A stretch of 42,008 bases of DNA from Streptomyces sp. MP131-18. GTDB taxonomy: Bacteria; Actinomycetota; Actinomycetes; Streptomycetales; Streptomycetaceae. Shown one piece after another: positions 1-8,261 of this stretch. Position 1 is the stretch's first letter, and every line of letters starts with the position of its first letter. The stretch covers positions 5,575,116 to 5,617,123 of the forward strand of contig NZ_LZNS01000001.1 of the NCBI RefSeq assembly GCF_001984575.1. The letters are read 5' to 3'. The position numbers and the translations under genes were made by a program. The notes beneath the pieces were generated by a model. The model saw only the letters and a program-made list of their open reading frames with translations, was not told the origin of the DNA and did not search any database.

Positions 1-132
1 CTGCTCGCGGGCGAGAGCGCCGAGCAGCGGGCGTCCGAGGGCACCGACCCGTACGACCTGGACGGCGAACGCGCGGCGCTGTGCGGCACGTTCGCCGTCA
101 GCGGCCTGCCGAGCCATCCGGCGGGTCACTAG
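1..132 (+). CDS. C-terminal end of an unrecognised protein (partial)
   Basis: The window opens inside an open frame that reads 43 residues to a TAG stop. The tail contains DPYDLDGERAALCGTFAVSG and ends in PSHPAGH. I do not recognise the family from this tail. It converges on the M48 protease gene of the opposite strand, and the last 35 bases of the two genes overlap. High third-position GC supports real coding. The function cannot be stated from this fragment. Confidence 0.55.
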   Translation: MLAGESAEQRASEGTDPYDLDGERAALCGTFAVSGLPSHPAGH

Positions 133-1390
133 GCCCCTGCGGGTCCGCCGGGCCCTGTTCCTCGGCGCGGCCCGCTTCGCCTGGGCGCGGTTCCCCTGAG
201 CCCGGTTCGCCGCGGCCCTCCGCGGTGTCCCTGGGGCCCCTGGCGGCGTCACGGGCGGAGCGCGCCGCGCCCGTGGCGAAGTTCCGCAGCCGCCCGCCCA
301 GCTCGCCGGCGCCGCCCGCCACGTCGTTCACGAGCTTGACCAGCGGGTCCTTGCCGGTGCGCACCCGCTGTGCGTAGTGCCCTGCCGACTCCCGCACGGA
401 GTCGCTGACCGAGGCACCGCCGTCCTCGTCGCGGCGCGGGTAATGGCCGTCCATGATCCGCTGGTAGTCGCGTCCGGCGGCCCAGGCGCGCAGCTCGGCG
501 GCGCGCACGACGGCGAACGGGTGGCTGCGCGGCAGCACGTTGAGGATCTTCAGCGCCGAGTCGCGCAGGTCGCCGCCCGCCTCGTACTCGTCGGCCTGTT
601 CGAGAAAGGCGTCGACGTTCATCTCGTGCAGGTGGTTGCCCCCGGCCAGCTTCATCAAGCCGCGCACCGACGCCTGCGGGTCCTGTCCGACGAGGAGCCC
701 GGCGCGGTCGGCGGACAGCTCGGACTTGCGGAACCACTCGCGGAGCGCGGTGACGATGGCCATGATCGCCAGGTTGCCCAGGGGTATCCAGGCGACGCGC
801 ACCGCCATGTTCGTCAGGAACAGCAGCAGCGTGCGGTAGACGGCGTGGCCGGACAGCGCGTGCCCGACCTCGTGGCCGATGACCGCCCGCATCTCCGCCT
901 CGTCGAGCAGCTCCACCAGGCCCGTGGTCAGCACGATGATCGGCTGGTCGAGGCCGATGCACATGGCGTTCGGCCGGGGGTCCTGCGTGACGTACATGGC
1001 CGGGACCCGGTCGAGGTCGAGGACGTAGGCGGCGTCCAGCAGCAGCTCGTGCAGCTGCGCGAACTGCCGCTCGCTCACCCGCACCGAGTCCGACAGGAAG
1101 AGCAGCCGGAGGCTGCGCTCCGGCAGCATGCCGCTGAGCGCCTTGAACACCGCGTCGAAGCCGGTCAGCTTGCGCAGCGCCACCAGGGCGGAACGGTCGG
1201 CAGGGTGCTCGTAGGCGCGGGAGGATATGCCGGGGAAGCGCCGCCGTTCCGCGCCCGCGCTCGTTTTCCCGCCCGTTCCCTTGCCCGTTCCCGTGCCGTT
1301 CCCGCCGTGGCCGGTCCTGTCGGCGCGCTCGGCGCTGTCGGCGCTGTCGGCGCTGTCGGCGCTGTCGGCGCTGTCGGCATTGTCCGTCAT
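98..1390 (-). CDS. M48-family zinc metalloprotease, membrane-associated
   Basis: The 430-residue protein has the zincin motif HEVGH at residues 173-177 and the likely third zinc ligand Glu224 in KSELSADRAG, which places it in the M48 (Ste24/HtpX-like) family of membrane peptidases. A hydrophobic stretch at about residues 185-216 fits one or two membrane segments next to the active site. The ATG was chosen because AGGGGG lies just upstream and because homologous sequence begins well inside the frame. Residues 5-20 are five tandem Ala-Asp-Ser units followed by a Gly/Thr/Lys-rich linker. The C-terminal 60 residues are low-complexity Gly/Pro/Glu. The gene is transcribed away from the nadD cluster. 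Substrates are unknown; turnover of damaged membrane proteins is the family expectation. Confidence 0.85.
   Translation of the reverse strand: MTDNADSADSADSADSADSAERADRTGHGGNGTGTGKGTGGKTSAGAERRRFPGISSRAYEHPADRSALVALRKLTGFDAVFKALSGMLPERSLRLLFLSDSVRVSERQFAQLHELLLDAAYVLDLDRVPAMYVTQDPRPNAMCIGLDQPIIVLTTGLVELLDEAEMRAVIGHEVGHALSGHAVYRTLLLFLTNMAVRVAWIPLGNLAIMAIVTALREWFRKSELSADRAGLLVGQDPQASVRGLMKLAGGNHLHEMNVDAFLEQADEYEAGGDLRDSALKILNVLPRSHPFAVVRAAELRAWAAGRDYQRIMDGHYPRRDEDGGASVSDSVRESAGHYAQRVRTGKDPLVKLVNDVAGGAGELGGRLRNFATGAARSARDAARGPRDTAEGRGEPGSGEPRPGEAGRAEEQGPADPQGPSDPPDGSAGR
1334..1378 (-). repeat. Five-copy 9-bp tandem repeat inside the M48 protease gene
   Basis: Five head-to-tail copies of a 9-bp unit (plus strand GCTGTCGGC) encode Ala-Asp-Ser five times at the N-terminus of the protease. 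The copies are identical at the DNA level, which suggests recent slippage. The unit is a multiple of three, so a change in copy number keeps the frame. Confidence 0.85.
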
Positions 1391-1531
1391 GGGGCCCCCT
1401 CGTCCGCTTCCGGGCTGTGCGTTGCCCCTCACTGCACCGCACGGGAGCGATGGGGGCAAGAGGCCATGGCATAGTCCTCCGCATACGATGACAGTGAGTC
1501 CAAGCAGTCCCGTTCCCGGATAGGTCCGCGT

Positions 1532-1690
1532 ATGACGCAGCTCACCACTTCTCCCGCCGCCTCCGCCCTGCGCACCCTCGCGGAGGAAGGGGGCCACGAG
1601 AGCCTGAACGCCTACGCCATCGGCGGCGGTGCACTCGCCGCCCTGCTCCTGCTCCTGTGGATCACCACGCGGCTCAACCGCGACCGCTAG
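1532..1690 (+). CDS. Small single-pass membrane protein, 52 aa
   Basis: This short gene starts at ATG 1532 and ends with TAG 8 bases before nadD. The protein has a polar N-terminus with an acidic segment (LAEEGGHESLN), one membrane segment of about 18 residues (AIGGGALAALLLLLWI), and a basic tail TTRLNRDR, so the C-terminus is probably cytoplasmic. A small membrane ORF directly ahead of nadD fits my recollection of Streptomyces chromosomes. It is likely cotranscribed with nadD. Function unknown. Confidence 0.75.
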   Translation: MTQLTTSPAASALRTLAEEGGHESLNAYAIGGGALAALLLLLWITTRLNRDR

Positions 1691-1697
1691 GCCGGCC

Positions 1698-2321
1698 ATG
1701 CAGGAGCCGATAGGGCCCGCGAAGCGGCGGCTCGGCGTGATGGGCGGTACCTTCGACCCCGTCCACCACGGACACCTGGTCGCCGCGAGCGAGGTGGCGG
1801 CGCGCTTCCACCTCGACGAGGTGATCTTCGTGCCGACCGGCCAGCCGTGGCAGAAGGGCCACCGTGCCGTCTCCCCGGCCGAGGACCGGTACCTGATGAC
1901 GGTCATCGCGACGGCGTCCAACCCGCAGTTTTCCGTCAGCAGGATCGACATCGATCGCGGCGGGAAGACGTACACGATCGACACGTTGCGCGAGCTGCGG
2001 GCCGAACACGCCGACGCCGACCTGTTCTTCATCACCGGCGCCGACGCGCTCGGCCAGATCCTGGGCTGGCGCGACGCCGGAGAGCTGTTCTCCCTGGCGC
2101 ACTTCATCGGCGTGACCCGCCCCGGGCACGCGCTCGCCGACCCCGGCCTGCCGGGCGGCGGCGTGTCGCTGGTGGAGGTGCCCGCGCTCGCCATCTCCTC
2201 CACCGACTGCCGGGAGCGGGTCGCCCGCGGCGACCCCGTCTGGTATCTGGTGCCGGACGGGGTGGTGCGCTACATCAACAAGCGGGCGCTGTACCGGGAC
2301 CTCGCGGGGCCTGAGCGCTGA
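1698..2321 (+). CDS. nadD: Nicotinate-nucleotide adenylyltransferase
   Basis: NadD transfers AMP from ATP to nicotinate mononucleotide, giving deamido-NAD in NAD biosynthesis in the cytoplasm. The 207-residue protein shows the nucleotidyltransferase signature GTFDPVHHGH at residues 17-26 and the C-terminal ISST motif (AISSTDCRERVARG), both diagnostic for the NadD/CoaD superfamily. Its length is normal for NadD. ATG 1698 gives a short N-terminal extension before the first beta strand (RRLGVMGG). It lies between the small membrane gene and the LCP-domain gene in one apparent operon that continues to rsfS. Confidence 0.95.
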   Translation: MQEPIGPAKRRLGVMGGTFDPVHHGHLVAASEVAARFHLDEVIFVPTGQPWQKGHRAVSPAEDRYLMTVIATASNPQFSVSRIDIDRGGKTYTIDTLRELRAEHADADLFFITGADALGQILGWRDAGELFSLAHFIGVTRPGHALADPGLPGGGVSLVEVPALAISSTDCRERVARGDPVWYLVPDGVVRYINKRALYRDLAGPER

Positions 2322-2339
2322 ACGGACTGAAGGGCGGCA

Positions 2340-4121
2340 GTGGTGAACGACCGACACGATCCGTACGGTCAGCCCTACGGCTATGACGAGTACGGGCGCC
2401 CGCTGTACCGGACCGCTCAGCAACAGCCGCCCGCCCCGCAGGAATACGACTACGGAACGGGGGAGCAGCCCCCCGTCTGGGACACCGGCACCCAGGCGCC
2501 GCAGAGCCCGCACGCCCCGGTCCCGGGCGCGTACGACTACGGCACCGGCCAGCAGCCCCCGGTGTGGGACGGCTACCAGGGCGGCGGCTACGAGGGCTAC
2601 GGCGGTTACGACGGCTACGGCCGCCCGCAGGACACCGGCCCGCAGCCCCCCGTCACCGAGACGTTCGACTACGGCCGCGACCAGAGTCACGGCCACGACC
2701 AGACATACGGCCAGGGCTGGGCGGGGGTGCCCGGGCACCACCACGACGGCGGCACCGGCGAGCAGCCGCCGGTGCCCCCGGCCGAGCCGGGACCGCCGCC
2801 CGCGGTGGACGAGCCGCCCGCCGTGGCCGTTCCGCAGCAGCGCCGGCCGCCGGCCGACGACTTCGGGGCGGACTACGGGACCGAGCAGTTCGCGTTCGTC
2901 GACGAGCAGGACGACGACTCCGAGGACGTCATCGACTGGCTGAAGTTCAGCGAGAGCCGCACCGAGCGCCGCGAGGAGGCCAAGCGCCGCGGGCGCGGCA
3001 GGCGGCGGCTGCTGATCATCGTGCTGGTCCTCGCCGTGCTCGGCGGTACCGCGTTCCTGTGGGCCACCGACCGGCTGCCCGGCGTGCCGGGGCCCGACAG
3101 CGGCGACGAGGCGACGGCCGGGGCCGAGGTGCGCGACGTGATCGTCGTCCACCTGCGGCAGACGGATTCCGACGAAACGGCGACGGCCCTGCTCATCGCG
3201 AACGAGACCGCGGGAACGGGCACCACCCTGCTGCTGCCCAACGAGCTGGCCGTCACCCCGGACGGTGGCGCCACGACGCTCGGCCAGGCCGTCACCGAGG
3301 AGGCCGCCGGCTCCGTTCGCGACTCCCTCGGCACCCTGCTCGGCGCCGACATCAAGGGCACCTGGCGCCTCGACACCCCTTACCTGGAGATCCTGGTCGA
3401 CCTGGTCGGCGGCATCACCGTCACCACGGACACCGAGGTGCCCGGCGGCGAGGAGGACGAGGGCCCCCTCGTCGAGCAGGGCGAGGACGTGCTGATGGAC
3501 GGCAGGGACGCCATCGCCTACGCCTCCCACCGCGGCGACGGCGAGCCGCAGACCGCCCAGCTGGCCCGCTTCGGCCAGGTGCTGCACGCCGTGCTGCTGA
3601 AGCTGCCGAGCAACGAGAGCGGCGCCACGCAGGTGGTGGAGAGCCTCACCCAGATCACCGACCCCTCGCTGACCGAGGAGGAGCTGGGCATCAGCCTCGC
3701 CCGGCTCGCGGGCTACGCGCAGGACGGCGGCCACGACACCGAGTCGCTGCCGGTCGAGAGCGGCGGCACCATCAGCGACGAGACCGCGGACGGTCTGGTC
3801 GCGGACGTGCTGGGCGGCACCGTCAGCAACACGGAGGCCGGCGCGGTGCCGCGCATCGGCATCAGGGACGCCAGCGGCAGCGAGGACGCCGCGGAGACCG
3901 CCAGGATCGCGCTGGTCAACGGCGGGTTCACGGTCGCCGACAGCCGCCCGGGGAACGAGCAGGCCGCCGAGTCGAGCGTGACGTACGCCGACGAGGCCCA
4001 TCAGGCGACCGCGCGCGAAGTGGCCGCGACCCTCGGCCTGCCGGATGACGTCGTCACTCAGGGTGACGCGGCAGGAAATGCCGATGTGACGATCGTCCTG
4101 GGCGGGGATTATGGACAGTGA
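2340..4121 (+). CDS. LytR/CpsA/Psr (LCP) domain membrane protein with LytR_C domain
   Basis: The 593-residue protein has a long disordered Gly/Tyr/Pro/Gln-rich cytoplasmic N-terminus (about 1-220), one membrane segment (about 224-242, after a basic cluster), an LCP-like extracellular domain (about 265-410) and a C-terminal LytR_C-type domain (about 500-590). LCP enzymes attach anionic glycopolymers to peptidoglycan using polyprenyl-pyrophosphate donors. The position where catalytic members have an Arg-Asp pair after a proline reads LLLPNELAV here, so transfer activity is doubtful. The tail contains repeated YDYGTGEQPPVWD units (residues 36-48 and 65-77, with a partial third near 138). The GTG start follows AAGGGCGG; a second GTG lies one codon later. 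Confidence 0.8.
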   Translation: MVNDRHDPYGQPYGYDEYGRPLYRTAQQQPPAPQEYDYGTGEQPPVWDTGTQAPQSPHAPVPGAYDYGTGQQPPVWDGYQGGGYEGYGGYDGYGRPQDTGPQPPVTETFDYGRDQSHGHDQTYGQGWAGVPGHHHDGGTGEQPPVPPAEPGPPPAVDEPPAVAVPQQRRPPADDFGADYGTEQFAFVDEQDDDSEDVIDWLKFSESRTERREEAKRRGRGRRRLLIIVLVLAVLGGTAFLWATDRLPGVPGPDSGDEATAGAEVRDVIVVHLRQTDSDETATALLIANETAGTGTTLLLPNELAVTPDGGATTLGQAVTEEAAGSVRDSLGTLLGADIKGTWRLDTPYLEILVDLVGGITVTTDTEVPGGEEDEGPLVEQGEDVLMDGRDAIAYASHRGDGEPQTAQLARFGQVLHAVLLKLPSNESGATQVVESLTQITDPSLTEEELGISLARLAGYAQDGGHDTESLPVESGGTISDETADGLVADVLGGTVSNTEAGAVPRIGIRDASGSEDAAETARIALVNGGFTVADSRPGNEQAAESSVTYADEAHQATAREVAATLGLPDDVVTQGDAAGNADVTIVLGGDYGQ

Positions 4122-4196
4122 CCGTCAGTGCGCCGTGAGACCCTGGCTTCAACAGCAGGGGCCGACGCCCGCGACACCGAGGAGACTGCCGCACCT

Positions 4197-4643
4197 GTGA
4201 CCGCCACGGACCGCGCCACCGAGCTGGTCGAGGCCGCCGCCCAGGCCGCCGCCGACAAGCTCGCGCACGACATCATCGCGTACGACGTCAGCGACGTGCT
4301 GGCCATCACCGACGCCTTCCTGCTCGCCTCCGCACCCAACGACCGGCAGGTCAAGTCGATCGTCGACGGCATCGAGGAGCGGCTGCTGAAGACCTTCGGC
4401 ACCAAGCCCGTCCGCCGGGAGGGGGAGCGGGAGGGCCGCTGGGTTCTGCTCGACTACGTCGACATCGTCGTCCACGTGCAGCACGCCGAGGAGCGCGTCT
4501 TCTACGCCCTGGAGCGGCTGTGGAAGGACTGCCCGGCCATCCCGCTGCCCGAGGACGCCGCGGCCACCCGGGGCAGGGCCGCCGAGCACGCGCAGCAGGA
4601 GCGCGCGGCCGAGGCGGGCGTGCGGGGCGGTGAGGTCAGCTGA
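4197..4643 (+). CDS. rsfS: Ribosomal silencing factor RsfS (Iojap family)
   Basis: RsfS binds L14 on the 50S subunit and blocks subunit joining, silencing translation when nutrients are low. The core reads AHDIIAYDVSDVLAITDAFLLASAPNDRQVKSI in pieces typical of the family, followed by GRWVLLDYVDIVVHVQH and FYALERLWKDCP near the usual C-terminus. The open frame extends upstream to GTG 4128, but homology begins at TATDRATELVEAA, and GTG 4197 has GAGGAG 12 bases upstream, so the shorter 148-residue form was chosen. Clustering with nadD is common in bacteria. Confidence 0.93.
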   Translation: MTATDRATELVEAAAQAAADKLAHDIIAYDVSDVLAITDAFLLASAPNDRQVKSIVDGIEERLLKTFGTKPVRREGEREGRWVLLDYVDIVVHVQHAEERVFYALERLWKDCPAIPLPEDAAATRGRAAEHAQQERAAEAGVRGGEVS

Positions 4644-5284
4644 GCGCCCCGGGGACGCGGCGCATCGTGCTCTGGCGGCACGGGCAGACCGCGTGGAATC
4701 TGGAGCGGCGCTTCCAGGGCACCACGGACGTGGACCTGACGGAGACGGGCCGCGCGCAGGCGAAGCGTTCCGCACGGCTGCTCGCCTCCCTCACACCGCA
4801 CAGCATCATCAGCTCCGACCTGCGGCGCACCCGGGACACGGCGGCCGAGCTCGCCGCCGTCACCGGGCTGGAGGTCACCTACGACGAGGCGCTGCGCGAG
4901 ACCTACGCCGGTGCCTGGCAGGGCCTGACGCACGACGAGATCATGGCCAGGTTCGGCGAGCAGTACGCGGCGTGGAAGCGCGGCGAGGCGGTCAGGCGCG
5001 GCGGCGGTGAGCTGGAGACCGAGGTCGCCGACCGGGCGGCCCCGCTGGTCGAGCGCGCCGCGGAGAAGCTGCCGTCCGGCGGGGTGCTCGTGGTGGTCAG
5101 CCACGGCGGCACGATCCGCACCACGATCGGCCGGCTGCTCGGCCTGCCGTCGCCGAGCTGGGAGGCGCTGGGCGGGCTGTCCAACTGCGCCTGGTCCGTG
5201 CTCGGCGAGGGCGTCCGCGGCTGGCGACTCATGGAGCACAATGCGGGCTCCCTGCCGGAGCCGGTCCTCGGCGACGATGTCTGA
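4640..5284 (+). CDS. Histidine phosphatase family protein (phosphoglycerate-mutase-like)
   Basis: The catalytic signature LWRHGQTAWN, the second arginine in SSDLRRTRDTA, a catalytic Glu region (LRETYAGAWQGLTHDEI) and VVVSHGGTIRTTIG with the second catalytic His all fit the branch-1 histidine phosphatases. The first ATG/GTG in frame (GTG 4667) would cut off the first beta strand (RRIVLW). CTG 4640 restores it and overlaps the rsfS stop in CTGA, the usual coupled arrangement, with GGTGAGG just upstream, so CTG is proposed as the start (214 residues). Substrate unknown; the surrounding operon is housekeeping. Confidence 0.85.
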   Translation: MSAPGTRRIVLWRHGQTAWNLERRFQGTTDVDLTETGRAQAKRSARLLASLTPHSIISSDLRRTRDTAAELAAVTGLEVTYDEALRETYAGAWQGLTHDEIMARFGEQYAAWKRGEAVRRGGGELETEVADRAAPLVERAAEKLPSGGVLVVVSHGGTIRTTIGRLLGLPSPSWEALGGLSNCAWSVLGEGVRGWRLMEHNAGSLPEPVLGDDV

Positions 5285-5305
5285 CGGACGGCGGTAGCCC
5301 GTCCG
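5285..5305. terminator. Candidate terminator between convergent genes
   Basis: CGGACGG (5285-5291) pairs with CCGTCCG (5299-5305) around a 7-base loop, immediately after the phosphatase stop. A second GC palindrome (CCGCGGCCGCGG) follows. The hairpins lie in the 60-base gap between converging genes. There is no U-tract, which is usual in Streptomyces. Confidence 0.45.
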
Positions 5306-5344
5306 CTGCCGCGGCCGCGGGCACTGCCGCCGGCCCGCGCCGCC

Positions 5345-6229
5345 TCAGGACCGGCGGGCGCGGGCGCTCAGCGTCCCGATGTGCCGTCGGCTCTCCTCGT
5401 CCGCCGGCACGTACACGACCATGCGGGCCTCCGGCACCCCGTTGATCGACATGGACTCCGACCGCAGCCTGATGTGGCCCACCAACGGGTGGCGGAACGT
5501 CTTCAGCCGCGGCCCCGGCGGCACCACGTCGCCGCTCGCCCACAGACCGGCGAACTCCGCGCTCTTCTCGCACAGTTGCCGCAGGAAACGTTCCCATGCG
5601 GGCTCGCCGACATGGTTGCCGTAGGCCGCGCGGAGCGTGGCCACCATGATCTTCAGCTCGCTCTCCCGGAAGACCAGCGGGCAGTCCTCCAGGCGGCCCG
5701 CGAACAGGCTCCACAGCGCGTTCGGCCCGCCGCCCGGCCGCAACGGTGCCCCCGGCCCGCCCGGCCCGCCGAGGAAGACGGCGGCGTACGCGACGTTCTG
5801 CCCCAGCACGTCGTAGCGCGCGTTGTAGACCACGGCGGGCAGCGGGACCAGCGCGTCCAGCACCGTCTGCACGTCCGCCCCGACCGCCGCCGCGTCCGTG
5901 TCGTCGCCGTGGCTCCCGGCGAACGGCACCTCCGCCAGGTGGAACAGGTGCTCCCGTTCGGCCGCGTCCAGGCGCAGCGTGCGCGCCACCGCGTCGAGCA
6001 CCTGGGCGCTCGCGTTGATCCGGCGCCCCTGCTCCAGCCACGTGTACCACGTGACCCCCACCCCTGCGAGCTGCGCGACCTCCTCGCGCCGCAGCCCCGG
6101 CGTGCGCCGCCGCACCCCGGGCGGCAGCCCGACGTCGGCGGGCGTGATCCGGGCCCGCCTGCTGCGCAGGAAGGCGGCCAGCGCCGGCCGCCGGCGCTCC
6201 GCCGCCGACCCACGAGTCACTGTCGACAT
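5345..6229 (-). CDS. XRE-family transcriptional regulator with MmyB-like C-terminal domain
   Basis: The N-terminal helix-turn-helix (about residues 25-85) reads RRTPGLRREEVAQLAGVGVT...YTWLEQGR, followed by LDAVARTLRLDAAEREHLF, the classic start of the MmyB-like XRE regulators common in Streptomyces. The C-terminal part (VVYNARYDVLGQN, LRSESMSINGVPEARMVVYVPA) resembles the MmyB ligand-binding fold. ATG 6229 was preferred over GTG 6235 because GGGGGA sits 7 bases upstream of it. It is divergent from an MFS efflux gene 109 bases away with paired repeats between them, so it probably controls that pump. Effector unknown. Confidence 0.88.
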   Translation of the reverse strand: MSTVTRGSAAERRRPALAAFLRSRRARITPADVGLPPGVRRRTPGLRREEVAQLAGVGVTWYTWLEQGRRINASAQVLDAVARTLRLDAAEREHLFHLAEVPFAGSHGDDTDAAAVGADVQTVLDALVPLPAVVYNARYDVLGQNVAYAAVFLGGPGGPGAPLRPGGGPNALWSLFAGRLEDCPLVFRESELKIMVATLRAAYGNHVGEPAWERFLRQLCEKSAEFAGLWASGDVVPPGPRLKTFRHPLVGHIRLRSESMSINGVPEARMVVYVPADEESRRHIGTLSARARRS

Positions 6230-6282
6230 GGTCACGTCCCCCAGCCTGCCGCCGCCCGGCCGCCGCTGCCAGTTGCTGTCAC

Positions 6283-6316
6283 TACCAGTATCAACGGGCT
6301 CTCGTTACCGGTATCA
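6283..6316. promoter_or_regulatory. Candidate operator: paired TACCRGTATCA direct repeats
   Basis: TACCAGTATCA (6283-6293) and TACCGGTATCA (6306-6316) differ at one base and start 23 bp apart, about two helical turns, in the divergent promoter region between the XRE regulator and the MFS gene. The second copy is itself partly palindromic (TACCGGTA). The likely use is cooperative binding of the regulator on one face of the helix. Confidence 0.6.
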
Positions 6317-6337
6317 GAGGCGGCGCACGCTGACGCC

Positions 6338-7795
6338 ATGACCACCACATCGACGGCGCCCGCCCCCGCCGACCGGGCGACCGGCGGCCAACCTCCGGAA
6401 CGCCGCGGCCTGTTGCTCGCGACCATCCTCGCCGGGCAGTTCATGGCCCTGCTCGACGTCTTCATCGTCAACGTTGCCGCGCCCGGCCTGCGCGCCGACC
6501 TGAACGCCTCGGACGCCGCCGTCCAACTCGTCGTCGCCGGCTACACCATCGCCTACGCGGTGCTGCTGATCACCGGCGCGCGGCTCGGCGGCCGGTACGG
6601 CCCCGGACGGCTCCACCTCGCCGGGCTCGCCGTGTTCACCGCCGCCTCGCTCGCCTGCGGCCTCGCCCCCGGCAGCGGGCCGCTCATCGCGTTCCGCCTC
6701 GCCCAGGGTGCCGGGGCGGCGCTGATGCTGCCGCAAGTGCTCAGCCTGATCCAGCGCACCTTCCACGGGCAGGAACGGACCAGGGCGCTGACGCTGTTCG
6801 CCGCCGTGCTCGCCACCGGCGCCGTGGCCGGACAGGTCGCGGGCGGCGTCCTGATCAACGCCGACCTGTTCGGCCTCGGCTGGCGGCCGGTCTTCCTGCT
6901 CAACGTGCCCATCGGCCTCGTGCTGCTGGCCGTCGGCCTGTGGGCCGTGCCGCTCCGCCGCCCCGGCGGCACGGACCGCGCCCGCGGCCTCGACCTGCCG
7001 GGCCTCGTGCTGCTCACCGCCGCGGTGCTCGCCCTCACGGTGCCGCTCGTGCTCGGTCAGGAGCGGGACTGGCCCGCGTGGTGCCTGCTCTCCCTCGCCC
7101 TCGGCGCGGTGCTGACCGGGCTGTTCGCCCGGTACGAGACGCTGCTCGCGCGCCGCGGCGGCGCCCCGCTGATCTCCCCGCGGGTCCTGACCAGCCCCGG
7201 GGTCGTCGTGGCCGCTACCCGGATCTTCCTCGCCATGGCCGTCAACGGCGCGGTGCTGTTCACGCTCTCCCTGCACTTCCAGGGGCCGCCGTCCCAGGGC
7301 GGCCTCGGGTACGGCGCGCTGCGCACCGGGCTGATGTTCGTGCCGACGGCCCTCGCGTTCGGCGCGGCCTCCCTGCTGTGGCGCGCGTTCCCCGCGCGCC
7401 TGCACGCCGCACTCCCCGCCACCGGCTTCCTGCTCTCGGCGGCCGGGCTGCTGTGGACCGGCCTGCTGCTGCGGAACGGGGACAGCGGCGGCGCGCTGCT
7501 GCCGATGGCGTTCGCGCTGAACGGCTGCGGTCTCGCGTTCGCCTACGGTCCGACCCTGACCCGCGCGCTCGGCCTGGTGGCGCCCGCGGACGCGGCGGAC
7601 GCCAGCGGGGTGACGGCGATGGCCACCCAGCTGGGCATGCTCGTCGGCATCGCCGCCGTCGGCACCCTGTTCCTGAACCGGGCCGAAGCCACCGGTTCCA
7701 CGGCGCAGGGCGTGTGGGCCGCGGCGGCCGTGCTCGCCGTGACCGGAGTGGCCGGAGCGGCAGCAGGCGCGGCACGCCGCCCGCGGGGGCGCTGA
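6338..7795 (+). CDS. MFS drug-efflux transporter, DHA2 (14-TMS) type
   Basis: The 485-residue polytopic protein has the DHA2 opening GQFMALLDVFIVNVAAPGLRADL and motif A-like RLGGRYGPGR after TMS2, followed by LAQGAGAALMLPQVLSLIQ. The length and number of hydrophobic segments fit a 14-helix drug:H+ antiporter. ATG 6338 was chosen because it sits just before the hydrophilic head and downstream of the divergent operator repeats. The regulator gene divergently upstream suggests substrate-inducible expression. The substrate cannot be read from the sequence. Confidence 0.9.
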   Translation: MTTTSTAPAPADRATGGQPPERRGLLLATILAGQFMALLDVFIVNVAAPGLRADLNASDAAVQLVVAGYTIAYAVLLITGARLGGRYGPGRLHLAGLAVFTAASLACGLAPGSGPLIAFRLAQGAGAALMLPQVLSLIQRTFHGQERTRALTLFAAVLATGAVAGQVAGGVLINADLFGLGWRPVFLLNVPIGLVLLAVGLWAVPLRRPGGTDRARGLDLPGLVLLTAAVLALTVPLVLGQERDWPAWCLLSLALGAVLTGLFARYETLLARRGGAPLISPRVLTSPGVVVAATRIFLAMAVNGAVLFTLSLHFQGPPSQGGLGYGALRTGLMFVPTALAFGAASLLWRAFPARLHAALPATGFLLSAAGLLWTGLLLRNGDSGGALLPMAFALNGCGLAFAYGPTLTRALGLVAPADAADASGVTAMATQLGMLVGIAAVGTLFLNRAEATGSTAQGVWAAAAVLAVTGVAGAAAGAARRPRGR

Positions 7796-7806
7796 GCCGG
7801 GTGTAT

Positions 7807-7840
7807 CGATCCCGTCTCTCTTCGTGCCGGGACGGGATCG
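7807..7840 (+). terminator. Hairpin after the MFS gene
   Basis: A perfect 10-bp inverted repeat, CGATCCCGTC (7807-7816) and GACGGGATCG (7831-7840), with a 14-base loop starts 12 bases after the MFS stop. There is no T-run. It is probably a terminator, although a palindromic protein site cannot be excluded. Confidence 0.6.
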
Positions 7841-7977
7841 CAAGGCTTATCGGGCAGTCGCTGACGTGGCAGAATCGTCAGGGCGCCGGAGCTGGACCAC
7901 CGGCGCATGTCGCCCGGCTCGACGGAGGGGTTCGCCTCGTGTGCACGGCCCACAACCGAGGGTGGAGCTGATACGGC

Positions 7978-8211
7978 GTGGGTGCGCACAGCAGGAAGTG
8001 CGACTGGTGCGGAGCCGGCACCCCGATCGTCCGCGACCTCCAGCCGGTCAACGTCGCCTACCAGTACTGGTGCGTGGAGTGCGCACGGGCTCTGATCATC
8101 AAGGGCGACCCGATCGAGGTCTACCGCGAGCTGGAAGGAGAGCCGATCTACGGCCGCCTCCTCGACGAGCACTGCGCGCTGAAGCGCTTCTACTCCTTCG
8201 CCAGCGTCTGA
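7978..8211 (+). CDS. Small CxxC/CxxC (putative zinc-ribbon) protein, 77 aa
   Basis: The protein contains two CxxC pairs (CDWC at residues 8-11 and CVEC at 32-35) separated by about 20 residues, as in treble-clef or zinc-ribbon folds, followed by an acidic helical C-terminus with IEVYRELEGEPIYGRLLDEHC. GTG 7978 is preceded by GGTGGAG at 7961-7967. The gene stands alone between the MFS hairpin and tRNA-Ala. It looks like a conserved actinobacterial hypothetical; a nucleic-acid or protein-binding role is only a guess from the zinc-ribbon pattern. Confidence 0.72.
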   Translation: MGAHSRKCDWCGAGTPIVRDLQPVNVAYQYWCVECARALIIKGDPIEVYRELEGEPIYGRLLDEHCALKRFYSFASV

Positions 8212-8261
8212 CCCCCACCCCCACCCCACCCACTCACCCGCCATCCGCGGCAGCAACCGAT

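Noticed and set aside
1674..4001. 775-codon minus-strand open frame opposite nadD and the LCP gene
   Set aside because: It is antisense to two recognisable genes, is rich in Arg/Gly/Val/Leu without motifs, and is explained by the third-position GC of the plus-strand genes.
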